Below are positions 34,854 through 46,310 of a DNA stretch of 64,000 nucleotides, piece after piece (the stretch's first letter is position 1; each line of letters opens with the position of its first letter). Source of the stretch: Diphasiastrum complanatum (lineage: Eukaryota; Streptophyta; Lycopodiopsida; Lycopodiales; Lycopodiaceae); the NCBI GenBank assembly GCA_029204225.1, contig CM055110.1, positions 1,821,960 through 1,885,959 of the forward strand. The letters are read 5' to 3'. The notes under the pieces are model-generated. The model was not told where the DNA came from. It saw only the letters and a list, made by a program, of their open reading frames with translations, and made no database searches. The position numbers and the translations under genes are program-made.

Positions 34854-36035
34854 CGCACAATTTCCAGCGCTTTTTTTAACTTTTTTTAAGGTTGGCCTTG
34901 AAATAAGCCTTGCAACTTTAAATATGATTTTAAGAGGCTTATATGGAGGGTTATAAGGAGGCCAAGGACATTTCCAAATCCCAAAATCATTCTGCTAACC
35001 GAGGGTAATAAGGAGGCTTATAAAGAAGCTATAGACTTTCAGAAATGCTCTCTGCTAGCTGAGGGTAATACCAACACTAATGAAAGAACACACCTTAGTA
35101 TAAACCTCGGAATGTTACATAACACAAATGGAAGATATTTTTGAAAATTGTTGTTTATCAATATACATGGAATTTCATTTTCTATAGGGGCCATATACAC
35201 AAGTGAAAATAGAAAATTATGTATCACCACAATATCATGATCACAATTTGTGTACTCACATGCGTCAACTTTTTGTTTGATGTCGACTAATCAAATAATA
35301 CAATACAATTGCATCTGTGAGAAATGTGATTAATATTATAAAAAGTTGCAATACATCATACGATTTCACTTATTCACTTGCTAATTCCTCGTTATCATTT
35401 GTTGCATCATCATGCAACAAATCCACCAAACCAAATGAGTCTATCTCTAGTTCTACCCAAATATCTCCTATAGCTTCTTTATTAATAAGTTGATCTTCAC
35501 AAGCTGATGGCGATGGTGACAACGAGAACAATCGAGAAGTTGTGTTGAGCGATGTCGATCCATCTATAATGATGCATCACGCTCAATATCACCATTTGCT
35601 TGTGAAGCATGCACAGTTTGAGAACTCTTTGAATTGTAGCAATTGTATCTAGAGACTTGTATGACTTTTTTTTTTTTCATACACAGTCATGTGCTTTGAA
35701 GTTATCAAGAAGCTGATCTCTTTTGCGACGACACGACTGGCATTTTATTGGTGAAGGCCTCTATCATTCTTGACTTATTCCCTTGGAGCTTTTAAACAAC
35801 ATCAGTGGTCTGCTGCAAATGTCGAAAAAAAGTGTCATCTTTAGCATCACGATCTTGTTCAGGTACATCAGTTGGTAGCACCATGTCGTCCATGACCTCT
35901 ATCCTCAAAAATTTGTTTACTTCGAGGAGCGACTTGAATCATGTACCATCATTTGCGATCTGAACGATCGGGGTGAGAGACCACCCGTAATTGATCGATG
36001 TTACCATGAACATTGACTTGTAATTAGGATATATG
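34854..36035. other. Intergenic, possible transposon interior
   Basis: No reading frame of known family. A T14 run lies at 35670. No second CACTA end or transposase motif was recognised. Confidence 0.3.
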
Positions 36036-36295
36036 TTAATTGAATGCTCATTTATTCAGTTCAGATCGATTCTTGCTTGCAGATAACTTTATTTGTAGAT
36101 TAAATTATTTGTATGACTGATAGTCTGTGTCGAATTGTTGCTCTAATTCCACACCTAATATGCTTTTGCAAAACTAAATCTAACACCGATCTAATGCTCT
36201 GAAATTGATTGTATTGATCCAATGATTTTGAAGTTGTGATCAAGTAGGACAGACTTCGAACTATCGAAGTCGGTCTGAATACGATAGATGTAGCT
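36036..36295 (+). repeat. copia-type LTR fragment, family also at 61.5 kb
   Basis: The sequence is the reverse complement, with moderate divergence, of 61540-61800. Shared words include GATCGATTCTTGCTTGCAGA, ACTGATAGTCTGTG and TCGAAGTCGGTCTGAA-like blocks. At 61.5 kb the same sequence lies upstream of a copia gag, which supports calling it an LTR. Confidence 0.6.
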
Positions 36296-36767
36296 TGTGG
36301 GTATACTTGGTTAGACACGTGCAAGCGGCATCCATCTCCTTGCTCTTGATGGCTTCTAGCAAGTAACCATCCTTGTTCTTATGATTATCCACTAATGTAT
36401 CCAGGAATTGGAGGTGTTGGGAAATCTCTAATTCTTTCAGCTTCTTTGTCATTCCGATGGGTCCTTCTGGGAATCGGAAGTCCATCAGATCCGTGGTCGC
36501 TAGCGGCACAGTAAACGTGGTGTAAACTCTCCTTGAAAGTCTGAATGAAAATGCTTTCAAAGTGGGGTTATAGTTATTGTAGGCTGTTGTCATGAGGAAA
36601 TGGCTTTGGAAGCCCTTGGTCAGAAGATTTGTAAACTCCAGCTTCCGGAACACTGGTTGTGCCTCATCATACCACTATTGTGTTTCTTGTACGTCCATTA
36701 GACTCAAGCTAACTGGAACGGCGATGCTTCCAACCATAAACTCAAATTCAGCAGCTGTAAATGCCAT
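36296..36767 (-). pseudogene. Second member of the unknown protein family, truncated
   Basis: The frame starts MAFTAAEFEFMVGSIAV at 36767, has one TAG at about 36676, then runs open through GFQSHFLMTTAYNNYN, LATTDLMDFRFPEGP and NHKNKDGYLLEAIKSKEMDA to a junction with the LTR at about 36300. It aligns collinearly with 22660-23160. It immediately follows a gypsy integrase on the same strand. It may be an ORF near the start of another element. Confidence 0.6.
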
Positions 36768-36774
36768 GCTCGTC

Positions 36775-37268
36775 TTCCTGTGTTTAGATTTGTAAAGCAC
36801 TTCAATCTTTCGGTGTATCTCTCAATTGTAATAGCATAGAGGGTCAGGAGATTATGTACAACGTCATTGAGGAAGTGAGTCCCTCTTTCACTTACTAACT
36901 CTATCAAATAGCCGAATCGGGTGATAATATCTTCATATAAAAACTTGGCTGTGACTTTGGCAGCGGCTTGTTTCGTCGCTCTAGCCTCTACCCAATTTCT
37001 AGCATAGTCAGTGGCCACTAAGATATATCTGGACTGAGTACCTCGTGTGGTTGGGCTAATTGGCCCTACAAAATCAATCCCCCCTTTATGAAATGCTTCT
37101 CCTTCGGCTATTGAAGTTAAAGGCATAAAATCAGCGTGTTGAGGACTCGTGTTTATTCTTTAACAGTCATCGCATGTTCTAATTTGTGCATAAGTATCTT
37201 TAAATAATGTCGTCCACCAGTATCTTGGCTTATAAAATTTTCTTAGCAGTACTGTCGGATGAGAAGTG
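36775..37268 (-). pseudogene. gypsy integrase fragment
   Basis: Words in order are KFYKPRYWWTTLFKDTYAQI and RTCDDC (zinc domain), HKGGIDFVGPI (first Asp), YILVATDYARNWVEARA, LVSERGTHFLNDVV (second catalytic position; the usual SDQG reads SERG). It ends near 36780 before the catalytic Glu. Confidence 0.85.
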
Positions 37269-37269
37269 C

Positions 37270-37637
37270 CTTTAGAAGGTCCCGAAGTTTGAGACTTCTT
37301 CAACATGAAATATATACTAGAATAAAAGTATCTAGGTCTCTTTCACACGTGTGAAAGGTTAGATCCAAAACTATGTACAAAAATTGCCAATTTAGGCCTC
37401 AAACTAGCTAGGAAATGTTGACAATTTTCACAGTTTTCTCGAAATTTTTGACAAGCGAAAAATGCAAAAAAGGTGACACTGTTGTCAAACTCCATGTATT
37501 TCTATAGACTTTGTAAAAACACTTGTAATTTTGTAGACTGTGTAAAACACGGGAAAATCCGTAGAACTCGATAAACAATTGGATGAAGATTAAAAACTGA
37601 TTAGTCGATTAGTAGAAAGGAGAATAATCCAGCACTT
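37270..37637 (-). repeat. Inserted LTR pieces splitting the gypsy element
   Basis: Two LTR starts are joined. The part at 37437-37637 matches the first 200 bp of the LTR at 44268-45322. The part at 37270-37432 matches the LTR start at 46150-46310 nearly exactly. They separate the gypsy RT (right) from the H2C2/integrase (left). Confidence 0.75.
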
Positions 37638-38380
37638 TACTGTGGCCAGTAGCGGCATGTCTAGGATGACTCTCACCTCGACTAGGTCCGTGGATATACC
37701 ATCTTTGGATATGATGTGTCCTAAGACAACACCATGTGCTACCCAAATCTGACATTTCTCTGGATTCAAAGAGATTCCATATTTCTACATTGGATTAAAA
37801 CTTTTTCAAGACAATCAAGATGATCACAAGCTTTAGATTTAACACCAATATCATCAAGATAGATTTCTAAAATCTTATGCAGTAAATCTTTAAACGCAAA
37901 CTACATTACTCTCTAAAATGTGGATGGAGCATTGCAAAGTCTAAATGGCATTACTTGATATGCATATGTACCAAACTTTGTGGCAAACGTAGTCTTATGA
38001 ATGTCCTTTGGATCTAATCAGATAAGAAATAAGCACATAAACCATCCAAAAATCTAATTGCCTCGGATCTTGCCATCTCTTCTAATATAGCATCGGTTAA
38101 TGGTAAAGGGAAGTGGTCCTTCTTTGTGACTTTATTCAGTTCTTTTAGATCCACACATATCCGTAACTTACCATTCTTCTTGGGTACCACCACTATTGGG
38201 GATAACCATGTTGTATGCTCTATTTCTTTAATGAAACCTACAGCCAATAATCTCTGTATATCTTCTTTGATCTTCTCTCTGTAAAGTGGATTACACCGGT
38301 AAGGTTTGGCTTGGACTGGCCTTTCACCATCTACTAATGGTATGGAGTGTACTGCTATTTCAGGTGGTATACCTTTCATT
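37638..38380 (-). pseudogene. gypsy reverse transcriptase (element 2)
   Basis: From 38379: PLVDGERPVQAKPYRCNP, WLSPIVVVPKKNGKLRICVD, LNKVTKKDHFPLPL, then frame changes, CNAPSTF and a YLDDIG box near 37865. It ends VVLGHIISKDG near 37730. Several stops are present. Confidence 0.9.
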
Positions 38381-39443
38381 TATTTATAGGTCCATGCAAA
38401 GACGTCACGATATTTTTGTAAGAGCTTTTCTAAGTTTAAATGCTATCGTCTATCAAGATGGGCTCCTATATGTATGAATCTGTCATCATTCTCATTTGGA
38501 TCTTTCAGATTTAGTGGAACAGTCTTAGCTGGCCCATCGAATGAAGATGAGTCACAGGTTTGCTCACACTTCAGTTGAGGCAACGCAATAGGAACATCTC
38601 CTAGGGAACAATCTGATAATTTTTCTTGGGTACATCGAGTCCAGGGGTTTTGTTATGCACAGGGATCTTCTCGGGTAAGGATGGGGCTCTACTGGGGCAT
38701 GGCCTTGAACATGAAGCAACATTAGTTAAGTCGTCAGTGTGTGGCTCAGTGAGATGAGCAATTGGTTGTTTCATCTTTTGGCGGATCTGCTTTTGTTTCT
38801 TGGTTAACCTTGAGTGTATGATAGGGAGCAGTTTATTTAGTGAAATGGTAATCTTGAGTTTATTAATACCCATAGATGGAGGAATCTGAGTATGTGGTTG
38901 AGCTGTGAGTTCGGATCTAGAGTACTATTGATTTCATCTCTCGGATTATCCCATTCATATAACTTATCATGCAGATGACGATCGGTTAATCGACTAGGTT
39001 GTGCTACATTCTTCAGAATGCATTCATCTACATGTGCAAAAGGAGATGGTAGCTTAATCTCTTTTGGTATTCTTGTAAGGTAGGATGATTGTGGATCTAG
39101 ATAGTGAAGTATTTGCTCATCATTCAGATCTTTGTCAATCATTGTCAACATAATGCTTTCATCTGTGATTGCTATGGGAGCGTTAATCGACGGGCTTGGA
39201 AGCCATTCTGTCTGAATGAGCTCTACGTTAACATAAGAAACATAAAAAGCAACCATAATTGGCTGATCTATATTTCTAGATGTGATCGTTATTGGACTTT
39301 CGAAATCGGACATTACCTCATTACTACATCGATTAGCATCTATCCAATCAATGGTTGCTAATACGTGTCCCCAATTAATGATATTGGTACACACCCCCCC
39401 CCCTTCCCCCATCACATGTGGTAGAGGAACATTCGTCTTCCTC
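38381..39443 (-). pseudogene. gypsy protease-RT linker (element 2)
   Basis: An open 192-codon frame (39415-38837) and a shorter one (38873-38601) encode the variable spacer. A C10 tract at 39394-39403 (plus strand) marks the junction with the protease frame, a likely frameshift site. Confidence 0.55.
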
Positions 39444-39765
39444 TCATACTGGTTTTGTTTTACCAGTGGAGTAATCTACTAATATCCTTTGATCTCGATT
39501 CCCAAAGATCATGTGTTGTTTCTTCCAATCTTGAACTACTTCAGCATTTGTTACCCATGTAGTTCCTAACAAAAATTTGTAGCTAGAATTATCTTGTGGG
39601 AGATCTAATACTATGCAATCAACTGTAAACTTAAGACCAGCAATCTTAATGGATACGTCGTTGATGTGTCCATATGGTTCGGTTGAAGTTTGGTCTGCTA
39701 AATTCAGCCTATATTTCAGTGGAACAATAGGGCCCAACCCTCAACCCAGTTGTCAAACACACTTC
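39444..39765 (-). pseudogene. gypsy protease C-terminal part (element 2)
   Basis: The frame reads PLKYRLNLADQT, IVLDLPQDNSSYKFLLGTTWV and later WKKQHMIFGN, the second half of a plant gypsy protease. The catalytic D-S-G half is missing because a copia fragment begins at about 39768. Confidence 0.75.
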
Positions 39766-39767
39766 TA

Positions 39768-41413
39768 TTTGACTCCTACTTTCTTATGCTGTTGCAACAA
39801 ATTTGTTACATCAGATGGATGTACAAATTGGAGTTATCAAGGAGGACATCTACATGATCCAACCAGAAGGCTACATTCTCAATGGTTGTGAAGACCAGGT
39901 ATACAAACTCCACAAAGCTTTGTACGATCTGAAACAATCTTGAAGAGAAAGGTTTCATCGAATCGACGCGTTCTTGATTGATCATGGTTTTCAACCTAGC
40001 TCTACAAACTATAATGTGTATTATAAAGTTGTTAACTTTGTTTTAGTAATATTGGGAGAATTTCTTGATTTTGGAACGAATATATTTTTCTCTCTATCCT
40101 CTCTAGTACATGCTTGTGTGCTCGAACTTAAGTTCGAGCAAAGGAGCATGTGCTTGAACTTAGGTTCGAGCATAGGTCTTTTTCAAGTTTGTGCGATCGA
40201 ACTTAATTTTGAATATAAGACCTCAGAAAAGAAAAGAATGGGACTTGGGATTGTCCTGAAATTACTAAAACAGTGTTTGTTAATCAATTCTTTGTCATTA
40301 TCACACTTTATGTGGATGATACATTATTTTTTTGGCAACAATATTGCTCTGACAAATAATACAAAGAGGATGTTGTCCCAAGAATTCGAGATGACAGATC
40401 TTGGAGAAGCTCACTATTGTCTCGAGATTCATATCCATAGAGACAAAAGTCTAAGACTTCTCTATATCACCCAATAGAGGTACTTTTATAACTTGTTGAT
40501 GAAGTTCAATTTTATGAATTGCAAGCCTGTACATAATCCCATGGATCCAAGTCTCAAATTATCCAAGGAACAGTGCCCTCAGACCAATGAGGAGAAGGCA
40601 GAAATGAAGGGATATCCATACTAATCTATTATTGGATCCCTTATGTATGCAATGATCTCAACTAGGCCAGATCCTGCATATGCCATTAGTTCCTTGAGTC
40701 AATACATGACCAATCCTGGCATGATCCATTGGAAAGCCCTTTTCAGAGTAATCAGATATGTACGAGCTACTATAGACCTGTGCATCTACTATGGTGATGG
40801 AGATCCATCCAATATCCATACTCTTCATGGATACATAGATGCAAATTGGGCAGGCGATATCAACACCAAAAAATCAACTTTTGGATACGTTTTTCTGCTC
40901 AACAATGGTCCAATATCTTGGAATAGTCGTAAGTAGATCTCCATTGCAATGTCTTCCACAAAATCTGAGTACATTGTAGCCTCTCAAGCTACCAAAGAGG
41001 CAATATGGTTGAGGAATTTAATGTCTAATCAATCTACTCCAACAATGATTTAGTGCGACAATCAGAGTGCAATTGCATTTTCAATTAATCCTAGACTTCA
41101 CTCCAGGAGCAAGCACATCAAGATCAGATATCACTATACAAGGAGCATGATACTCAACAAGGAGGTGAGCCTAAAATTTTGCAGAACTTAGTACATGGTA
41201 GTTGACATATTTACAAAGGGATTGAATTAGGAAACACACAAGAATTTTTGTGCTATCTTGGATTTACAAATCAAGGAATTCAAGGATCCAGATTAAGGGA
41301 TTTGCTGCTCCTGAGTTGCAGTCTCTTCATCTTCTTCTAGATGTGACTATACTACAAGAAGGAATGGAAATTGCCTTCTGAGAAGAGTCAGCTGTTGGAG
41401 CAGAAATTGTGGA
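39768..41413 (+). mobile_element. Ty1/copia fragment (RT to 3' LTR start)
   Basis: The RT start reads KEDIYMIQPEGYIL and VYKLHKALYDLKQS. A foreign stretch (about 40040-40245) interrupts it. Then come LYVDDTL, MYAMISTRPDPAYAISSLSQ, YIDANWAGDINTKKST, SSTKSEYIVASQATKEA and RSKHIKIRYH. A purine tract precedes TGTTGGAGCAGAAATTG at about 41393, which would start the 3' LTR, cut after about 20 bp by another element. Confidence 0.88.
40040..40245. repeat. Insert in copia RT with a perfect 22-bp palindrome
   Basis: RT similarity stops at NYNVYYKVV and resumes about 200 bp later. The insert holds TGCTCGAACTTAAGTTCGAGCA at 40119-40140, an exact palindrome, followed by two degenerate GAACTTA(G/A)(G/T)TTCGA echoes. 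Confidence 0.6.
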
Positions 41414-42345
41414 CTACATTTGTCCCTTGCCCTTCAAATCAACATACTGATTTTCAATAAAATTCACATTCTTGTTAGAGAAAACTTTATAGGTGACTAT
41501 GTTATACAGTCTGTACATTCCATCTGAATTACAATAGCCAACAAAAATTGATTTAAAAAAATGCTCATCAAGTTTCTTTCTATTGTCCTTTGGGTCATGA
41601 GCATAAGTTGTGCATCCAAATACTTTCAAATGTTTGATTGAGGTTTTGAACCCAGTCCAAACCTCATAAGGAGTTTTGTTGTTAGGAACACCCTTGGTTG
41701 TGCATCGATTTCGCACATAAGTTGTTGAAACAGCATGTTGCCAAAATGATTTGGGCAAAGAAACATGTGCGATCATGCATTTAACAAACTTGACTAAGGT
41801 TCTGTTCTTCCTTTCAGCTAGTTCATTTGACTGTGGAGAATAGGAAGCAGCAAACTGTTGCTCGATGCCATTGGCTAAGCAGTAGTCCTTGAATTCATTT
41901 GAAATGTATTCTCCACCATTGTTGCTCCTGAGAGCTTTGATTCTTTTTCCTGTTTGCAATTCAACATTCTCCTTAAATTTCTTGAAGAACTGGAAAGCTT
42001 CAGATTTGTGCTTTAGGAAATAGACAACAATCCTCCTGGAATAATCATCTATGAAAGTAATAAAGAACTTTGCATCAAGTAATGATGGTGTCTGCATAGG
42101 GTCACATATATCAGTATGCACAATGTCTAACCGATCTTTACAAACGTGTTCTTGATTTGACTAGAATGGCCTCCTTGCCTGCTTTCCTCTGATACAACAA
42201 GGGGATCGACAATTTTATAGTCTAGATCAAGAACTAAAGAGTGTTTAGACATGTTATTTACTGATGTACAGTTAAGGTGACCAAGACTATAATTCCAAAT
42301 CACTTCTTTATTCATTGAGGATGCAAAAGAGAACTCACAAGCTTT
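41414..42345 (-). pseudogene. Ty1/copia integrase fragment
   Basis: The 235-codon open frame from 42121 contains HTDICDP (first Asp), FFITFIDDYSRRIVV, ALRSNNGGEYIS and ELAERKNRT (Glu). The second catalytic Asp in the usual RSDNGGEY is Asn here. The zinc/GAG-pre-integrase part upstream (42315-42127) is frameshifted. Long openness despite a catalytic change suggests fairly recent insertion. Confidence 0.9.
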
Positions 42346-42925
42346 GTTATCGAGTTGTTTGTGCTGAGGGTATTTCTTCTAGCTATGACACCACCAAAGA
42401 GGTCGATGGTGTGCAAGGCATTGGCGTTCTTAAACATGATGGTTCACCACATCGAAGAGAGAATAATGTTGCAGCTACTTCAAACTCAATAACTCTAAAA
42501 GGTTGCATGGGGTTCATTTGGCTTCAAACAAGTGTCAACGTAATTTGACGGAGGAAGATCTTCTCTATTCTAGATCTTCCTCTGTCATAAATTGACACTT
42601 ATTCAAATTTAGATGAACCACATGTAACCACTTTGAGATATTGAGTTCAAAGTACCAGCAACCTTTTCTCTCTTTGATGCTACAAACCATCAGAGACTCA
42701 AGGACTTGAAGAAATATCAAGTTTCTACCTATAAAGCATTTGTAGCTTATGATCCAGTATCTGCAAAAATACACAGAAAGAGCAAACAGGCCTTACCTGC
42801 AGAAATGCACGAGAACTGCCCACAGGCAAAAACTGCAAACAACCACAACCACAATGTACACGGCTTTGACGAAGGCACCGTAGGCAACCATAGCGTCCTG
42901 TAAACGGTTTCGATATTCAAGGTAA
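42346..42925. other. Unassigned, between copia fragment and repeat cluster
   Basis: No family recognised. It includes GGAAGATCTT..TAGATCTTCCTCTGTCA near 42550-42590, a short imperfect inverted repeat. Confidence 0.3.
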
Positions 42926-43445
42926 TGAACCGAAGCCGCACCTTCAAGCAATCGGAAAGTCCCACATACGGCTTTGAAGAAGGCACCGCAACCACCCACA
43001 AAGCCTCACAAACGGTCCATTACAACACCTTCAAGAAAATTGAAAGTCAACACATAAGGCCACAAGCGAAGACCAGTGAAGCAAAGGAAAACTGCCAAGG
43101 AAAAACACAAGGCCTCACTTATGGTTCATTGCAAAGCGAACAAAAACTGCCACGGAAGAACCTCAAGGCCTCACCTACGGCTTGCTATGAAGCAAAACCA
43201 AGGAAAACTGCCAAGCACCACAAGGCTTCAGCATGCAGTTCATTACGAACCAAACTATAGGAAACCACAATGTCAAAGATTGCGGTCTACTAGTGAAGAC
43301 CAAGCGAGAACCGAAGGCTACCCAAGGAACCTCACATACGGTTCATTAAAAAGCGACACCATACCTCTAGGGAAGAATTGCAAGGCCTCACATATGGTTC
43401 ATTATGAAGAGAAACCAAACCACCAGGGAACGATTGCACCCAGTA
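42926..43445. repeat. Degenerate 55-60 bp tandem repeat cluster
   Basis: About seven units share AAGGCCTCACATA(C/T)GGTTCATTA followed by AAGC(G)AAACC..GGAAAACTGCCA. The best-kept units are at 43088-43143, 43144-43204, 43205-43262 and 43380-43432. Frames crossing it are Lys/Ser/His-rich because of the repeat. Confidence 0.75.
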
Positions 43446-43649
43446 TGTAATATGGCTCACGACCACGAACAACCGCATAGAGACGATTGTGGTCATAGAT
43501 GACTGCAAAGATGGCTACACAAAATGGAGGAGCTTCACGACCCAAGGAAGGAAGATCAACCAAAGTACCAGCATGGACAACGAACTCCACAGACAAAGGA
43601 GACATCAAACTGGAAGTCGTTAGAATGTGCTTATTCTTGTAATCTGATG

Positions 43650-44255
43650 ATTAACTTAAGCTCATTCTCTCTGTTCTTATATAAATAGGATGATCGTGAG
43701 AGAGAAGGTTGCATAGATAGACATTGTGCGGTATGCCAAGTAGTCCTCCTTGACCTTCATGTGTCAGAGAAATTATTTGTTCAACTTCGTCCTCATTAAC
43801 ACACCTCCTAATTATTCCATCTACACCTTTTCTATATAATTGTCCATCAATCAAAAGATAAGGCCTTTACTTTAGTATCAATTTACGCTTATCAACTTTA
43901 GAAATAGTTGGGTCTAGTGCACCAGTTGATAGAAGGGATACAATTTCTTCAGCCCATCTAGGAGTCGCATCGATTTGGATAGGTAGGCGTCCGATAGTTC
44001 GTCATTGATAGGCTCTATGACTCTATCAACTGATGTTATCCTAGATGAATGGTCAGCAAGAAAATGTTGCTTTTTTTTTCTAACAATAATCTTGAAGTCA
44101 AATTTTAAAAGGATAAGTAACCATCTAGCTATCAATGTTGCATGGTTTATTCAACAGATACAATAATGTTTGGTGATCAGTATAAAACTTGAATTGATTT
44201 CCTACAAAATCAAGAATGAATATATGATAGCAATTTCAATGGCCTACAAAGATAT
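43650..44255 (-). pseudogene. gypsy RNase H end and integrase zinc-domain start
   Basis: From 44200: FKFYTDHQTLLYLLNKPCNID (RNase H), then LKFDFKIIVRKKKQHFLADHSSRI, then from 43854 LYRKGVDGIIRRCVNEDEV and HEGQGG. The text ends where the fragment at 37268 begins in the family's normal order, so both may be parts of one split element. Confidence 0.8.
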
Positions 44256-44267
44256 GGATCTCCTTTA

Positions 44268-45322
44268 TGTCGGAAATAGGTGAGTAATGGAATAGCAAAA
44301 ACTTCCTACTTCCAATGCATGACTACGCCTATCAATATTGAACAAAATAGTAGTGACGGAAATCACGTTCAATCTTTAGTAACTAAGCTTGAAATCACTA
44401 GAAACTAAGTGATTACGTAGCCAAACATAAAGCATTGAATTCTCAGACAATTTCTATCAGTTACAAAAACATTACAGAAATGCATACATTTTGACACGTA
44501 CTGGACGCAATAAGAAGTTTGATTGATTCAGTAAGAAAACAAATCAGATGCAAATGAGTGCAAGTAATAGTGGATCAAAACCGCACACTCTAAGCTATCT
44601 CTGAGTAATTGAGAATAAGTCTGAAATAAGCAACTATGCTAATAAGTAGTAGCACAATAGCAACTCTAAAACAAACTCTAAAGGCTGAGCTAGAATGCTC
44701 AAGAGAGTTCAAGCTTGAAAGCTTGATAGAGAGTTAACTACAATACTTTCTGGTCATGAACGATCTGCTTGATAAGAGCGCAGGAAGCATCGTGTAATAA
44801 CACTCAACTCCTTCACAATTCACAACAGGAGAATGAAATGTATGAACAGCTGATTTATACTAAGTAATTAGATCGTCAAATGTGATTATAAGTTGGCTGG
44901 AGTCCGCTAGCATTCATCCAGTTCCTTCTAAGAAATTAATTGCTGATAAGCGACGTCAATCGCCATAAATAGTTTGTTTGCATAAATGAGCGAAACTATC
45001 ACTCTGCATAAATGAACGTAAACTGCCATCAGGGAAATGCAAAAATGCCGAAGTGAGAGAAAATCTTGAAGGGTGAAAAATGTGAAGGTCTTCAGTAAAA
45101 TCATTTCCTTAATTTTAGGGCACTATGAAAATGCGAAAAACACAAAATTTCTCACAGGCGAAAAATGCGAAAAAGATGACACTATATTTCTGTAGACTAT
45201 GTAAAAACACTTGTAATTCTACAGACTGTGTAAAATACGAAAAAATTCGTAGAACTGGATAAACAGTTGGATGAAGATTAAAAATCGATTAGTCGATTAG
45301 TAGGAAGGAGAATAATCCAACA
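44268..45322 (-). repeat. copia LTR, about 1.05 kb
   Basis: On the plus strand the block runs TGTCGGAAATAGG...AATCCAACA, with TG/CA ends. The minus-strand start TGTTGGATTATTCTCC follows a purine tract and the end of a copia RNase H. The first 200 bp recur at 37437-37637. Confidence 0.7.
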
Positions 45323-45650
45323 CTCTTCCTTAATCTGAATCCATGAATGCCTTGACCTTCAAACTTAGTTCCGCACAGAACTTTTTGTGTACTTCCAAGC
45401 TTAATGCTTTAGTAGAAATATCCGCTGTCATATCTTGTGTTTGATAGTACTGCAATCTGACCTCTTTGTAGCTTTGCCCAGATCAGTCTTGTCGAATTCA
45501 GAAGATAACAATTTCTTGGCCTCTTTTATCTGATCGGTCCTATTGCTGAAAATCAATGTATCATCCACATATAAAGTGATAATGATAAAAGACTGTTGCA
45601 CTGCTTTGAAGTAAGGTCTTTAGTAAAGTCATTTTCTTAATTTTAGGGCA
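45323..45650 (-). pseudogene. copia RT-RNase H remnant with internal deletion
   Basis: On the minus strand, SFIIITLYVDDTLIFSN and LLSSEFDKTDLG (RT) jump directly to a terminal TADISTKAL-like and CAELSLKVKAF segment. Most of RNase H is missing. At 45612-45650 a piece similar to LTR positions 45089-45127 follows, so the upstream part of the element was also lost. Confidence 0.75.
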
Positions 45651-46310
45651 TGTTTTTGTGAAAAATACAGATCCTAAGTGGATCTAAACTCCAAGATCAT
45701 TGGCTTGAATGCTTGCACTCCAAACTACATAAGCTAGGAATTGGCAACACATTCTATGCTACCTAGAATGCAAAGAACTTGATCAAAAAGCATTTATCAC
45801 AAATGGAAACTTCCATAAACATCAAGTGCGGCCCAAAATAGCATTATACAGTCCATAATACATCAGCCTACCACTTTTGGAAAGCACCTAAGATCATACA
45901 CAATAGCTTGAAGACAATACACACAACAATGCTCTCAATGGAGGAAGAAACAATGACAATGATCTATTGATCTCAATGAAGCATACAAAAGGTTTCTCCA
46001 ACCTGTTCTCCACGAATTTCAGCCTAATATAGGTGAGAGAGATGACTCTCTCTCCTCTCTCTAGAAATTAGGACCCAATTTTAGGACACCAGTAACCTAA
46101 AATAGCCAATTTTGGCCTATATGTCCAAATAACATGATTTTAGTGTCATTTAGAAGGTCCCGAAGTTTGAGACTTCTTCAACATGAAATATATACTAGAA
46201 TAAAAGTATCTAGGTCTCTTTCACACGTGTGAAAGGTTAGATCCAAAACTATGTACAAAAATTGCCAATTTAGGCCTCAAACTAGCTAGGAAATGTTGAC
46301 AATTTTCACA
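45651..46310 (-). repeat. Second LTR, about 660 bp
   Basis: The block runs from TGTTTTTGTG to TTTTCACA on the plus strand. On the minus strand it starts TGTGAAAATTGTCAACATT after a purine-rich AAGAGGGAG tract at 46311-46319, as a 3' LTR should. Its first 160 bp recur nearly unchanged at 37270-37432. Confidence 0.65.

Noticed and set aside
36592-36795. Plus-strand ORF over the unknown family locus at 36.7 kb
   Set aside because: The minus strand carries the sequence that aligns with 22.7-23.2 kb; this is its shadow.
42925-43450. Lys/Ser-rich ORFs in the 43-kb repeat cluster
   Set aside because: Several frames are open at once because the repeat lacks stops. No domain or start context supports a gene.
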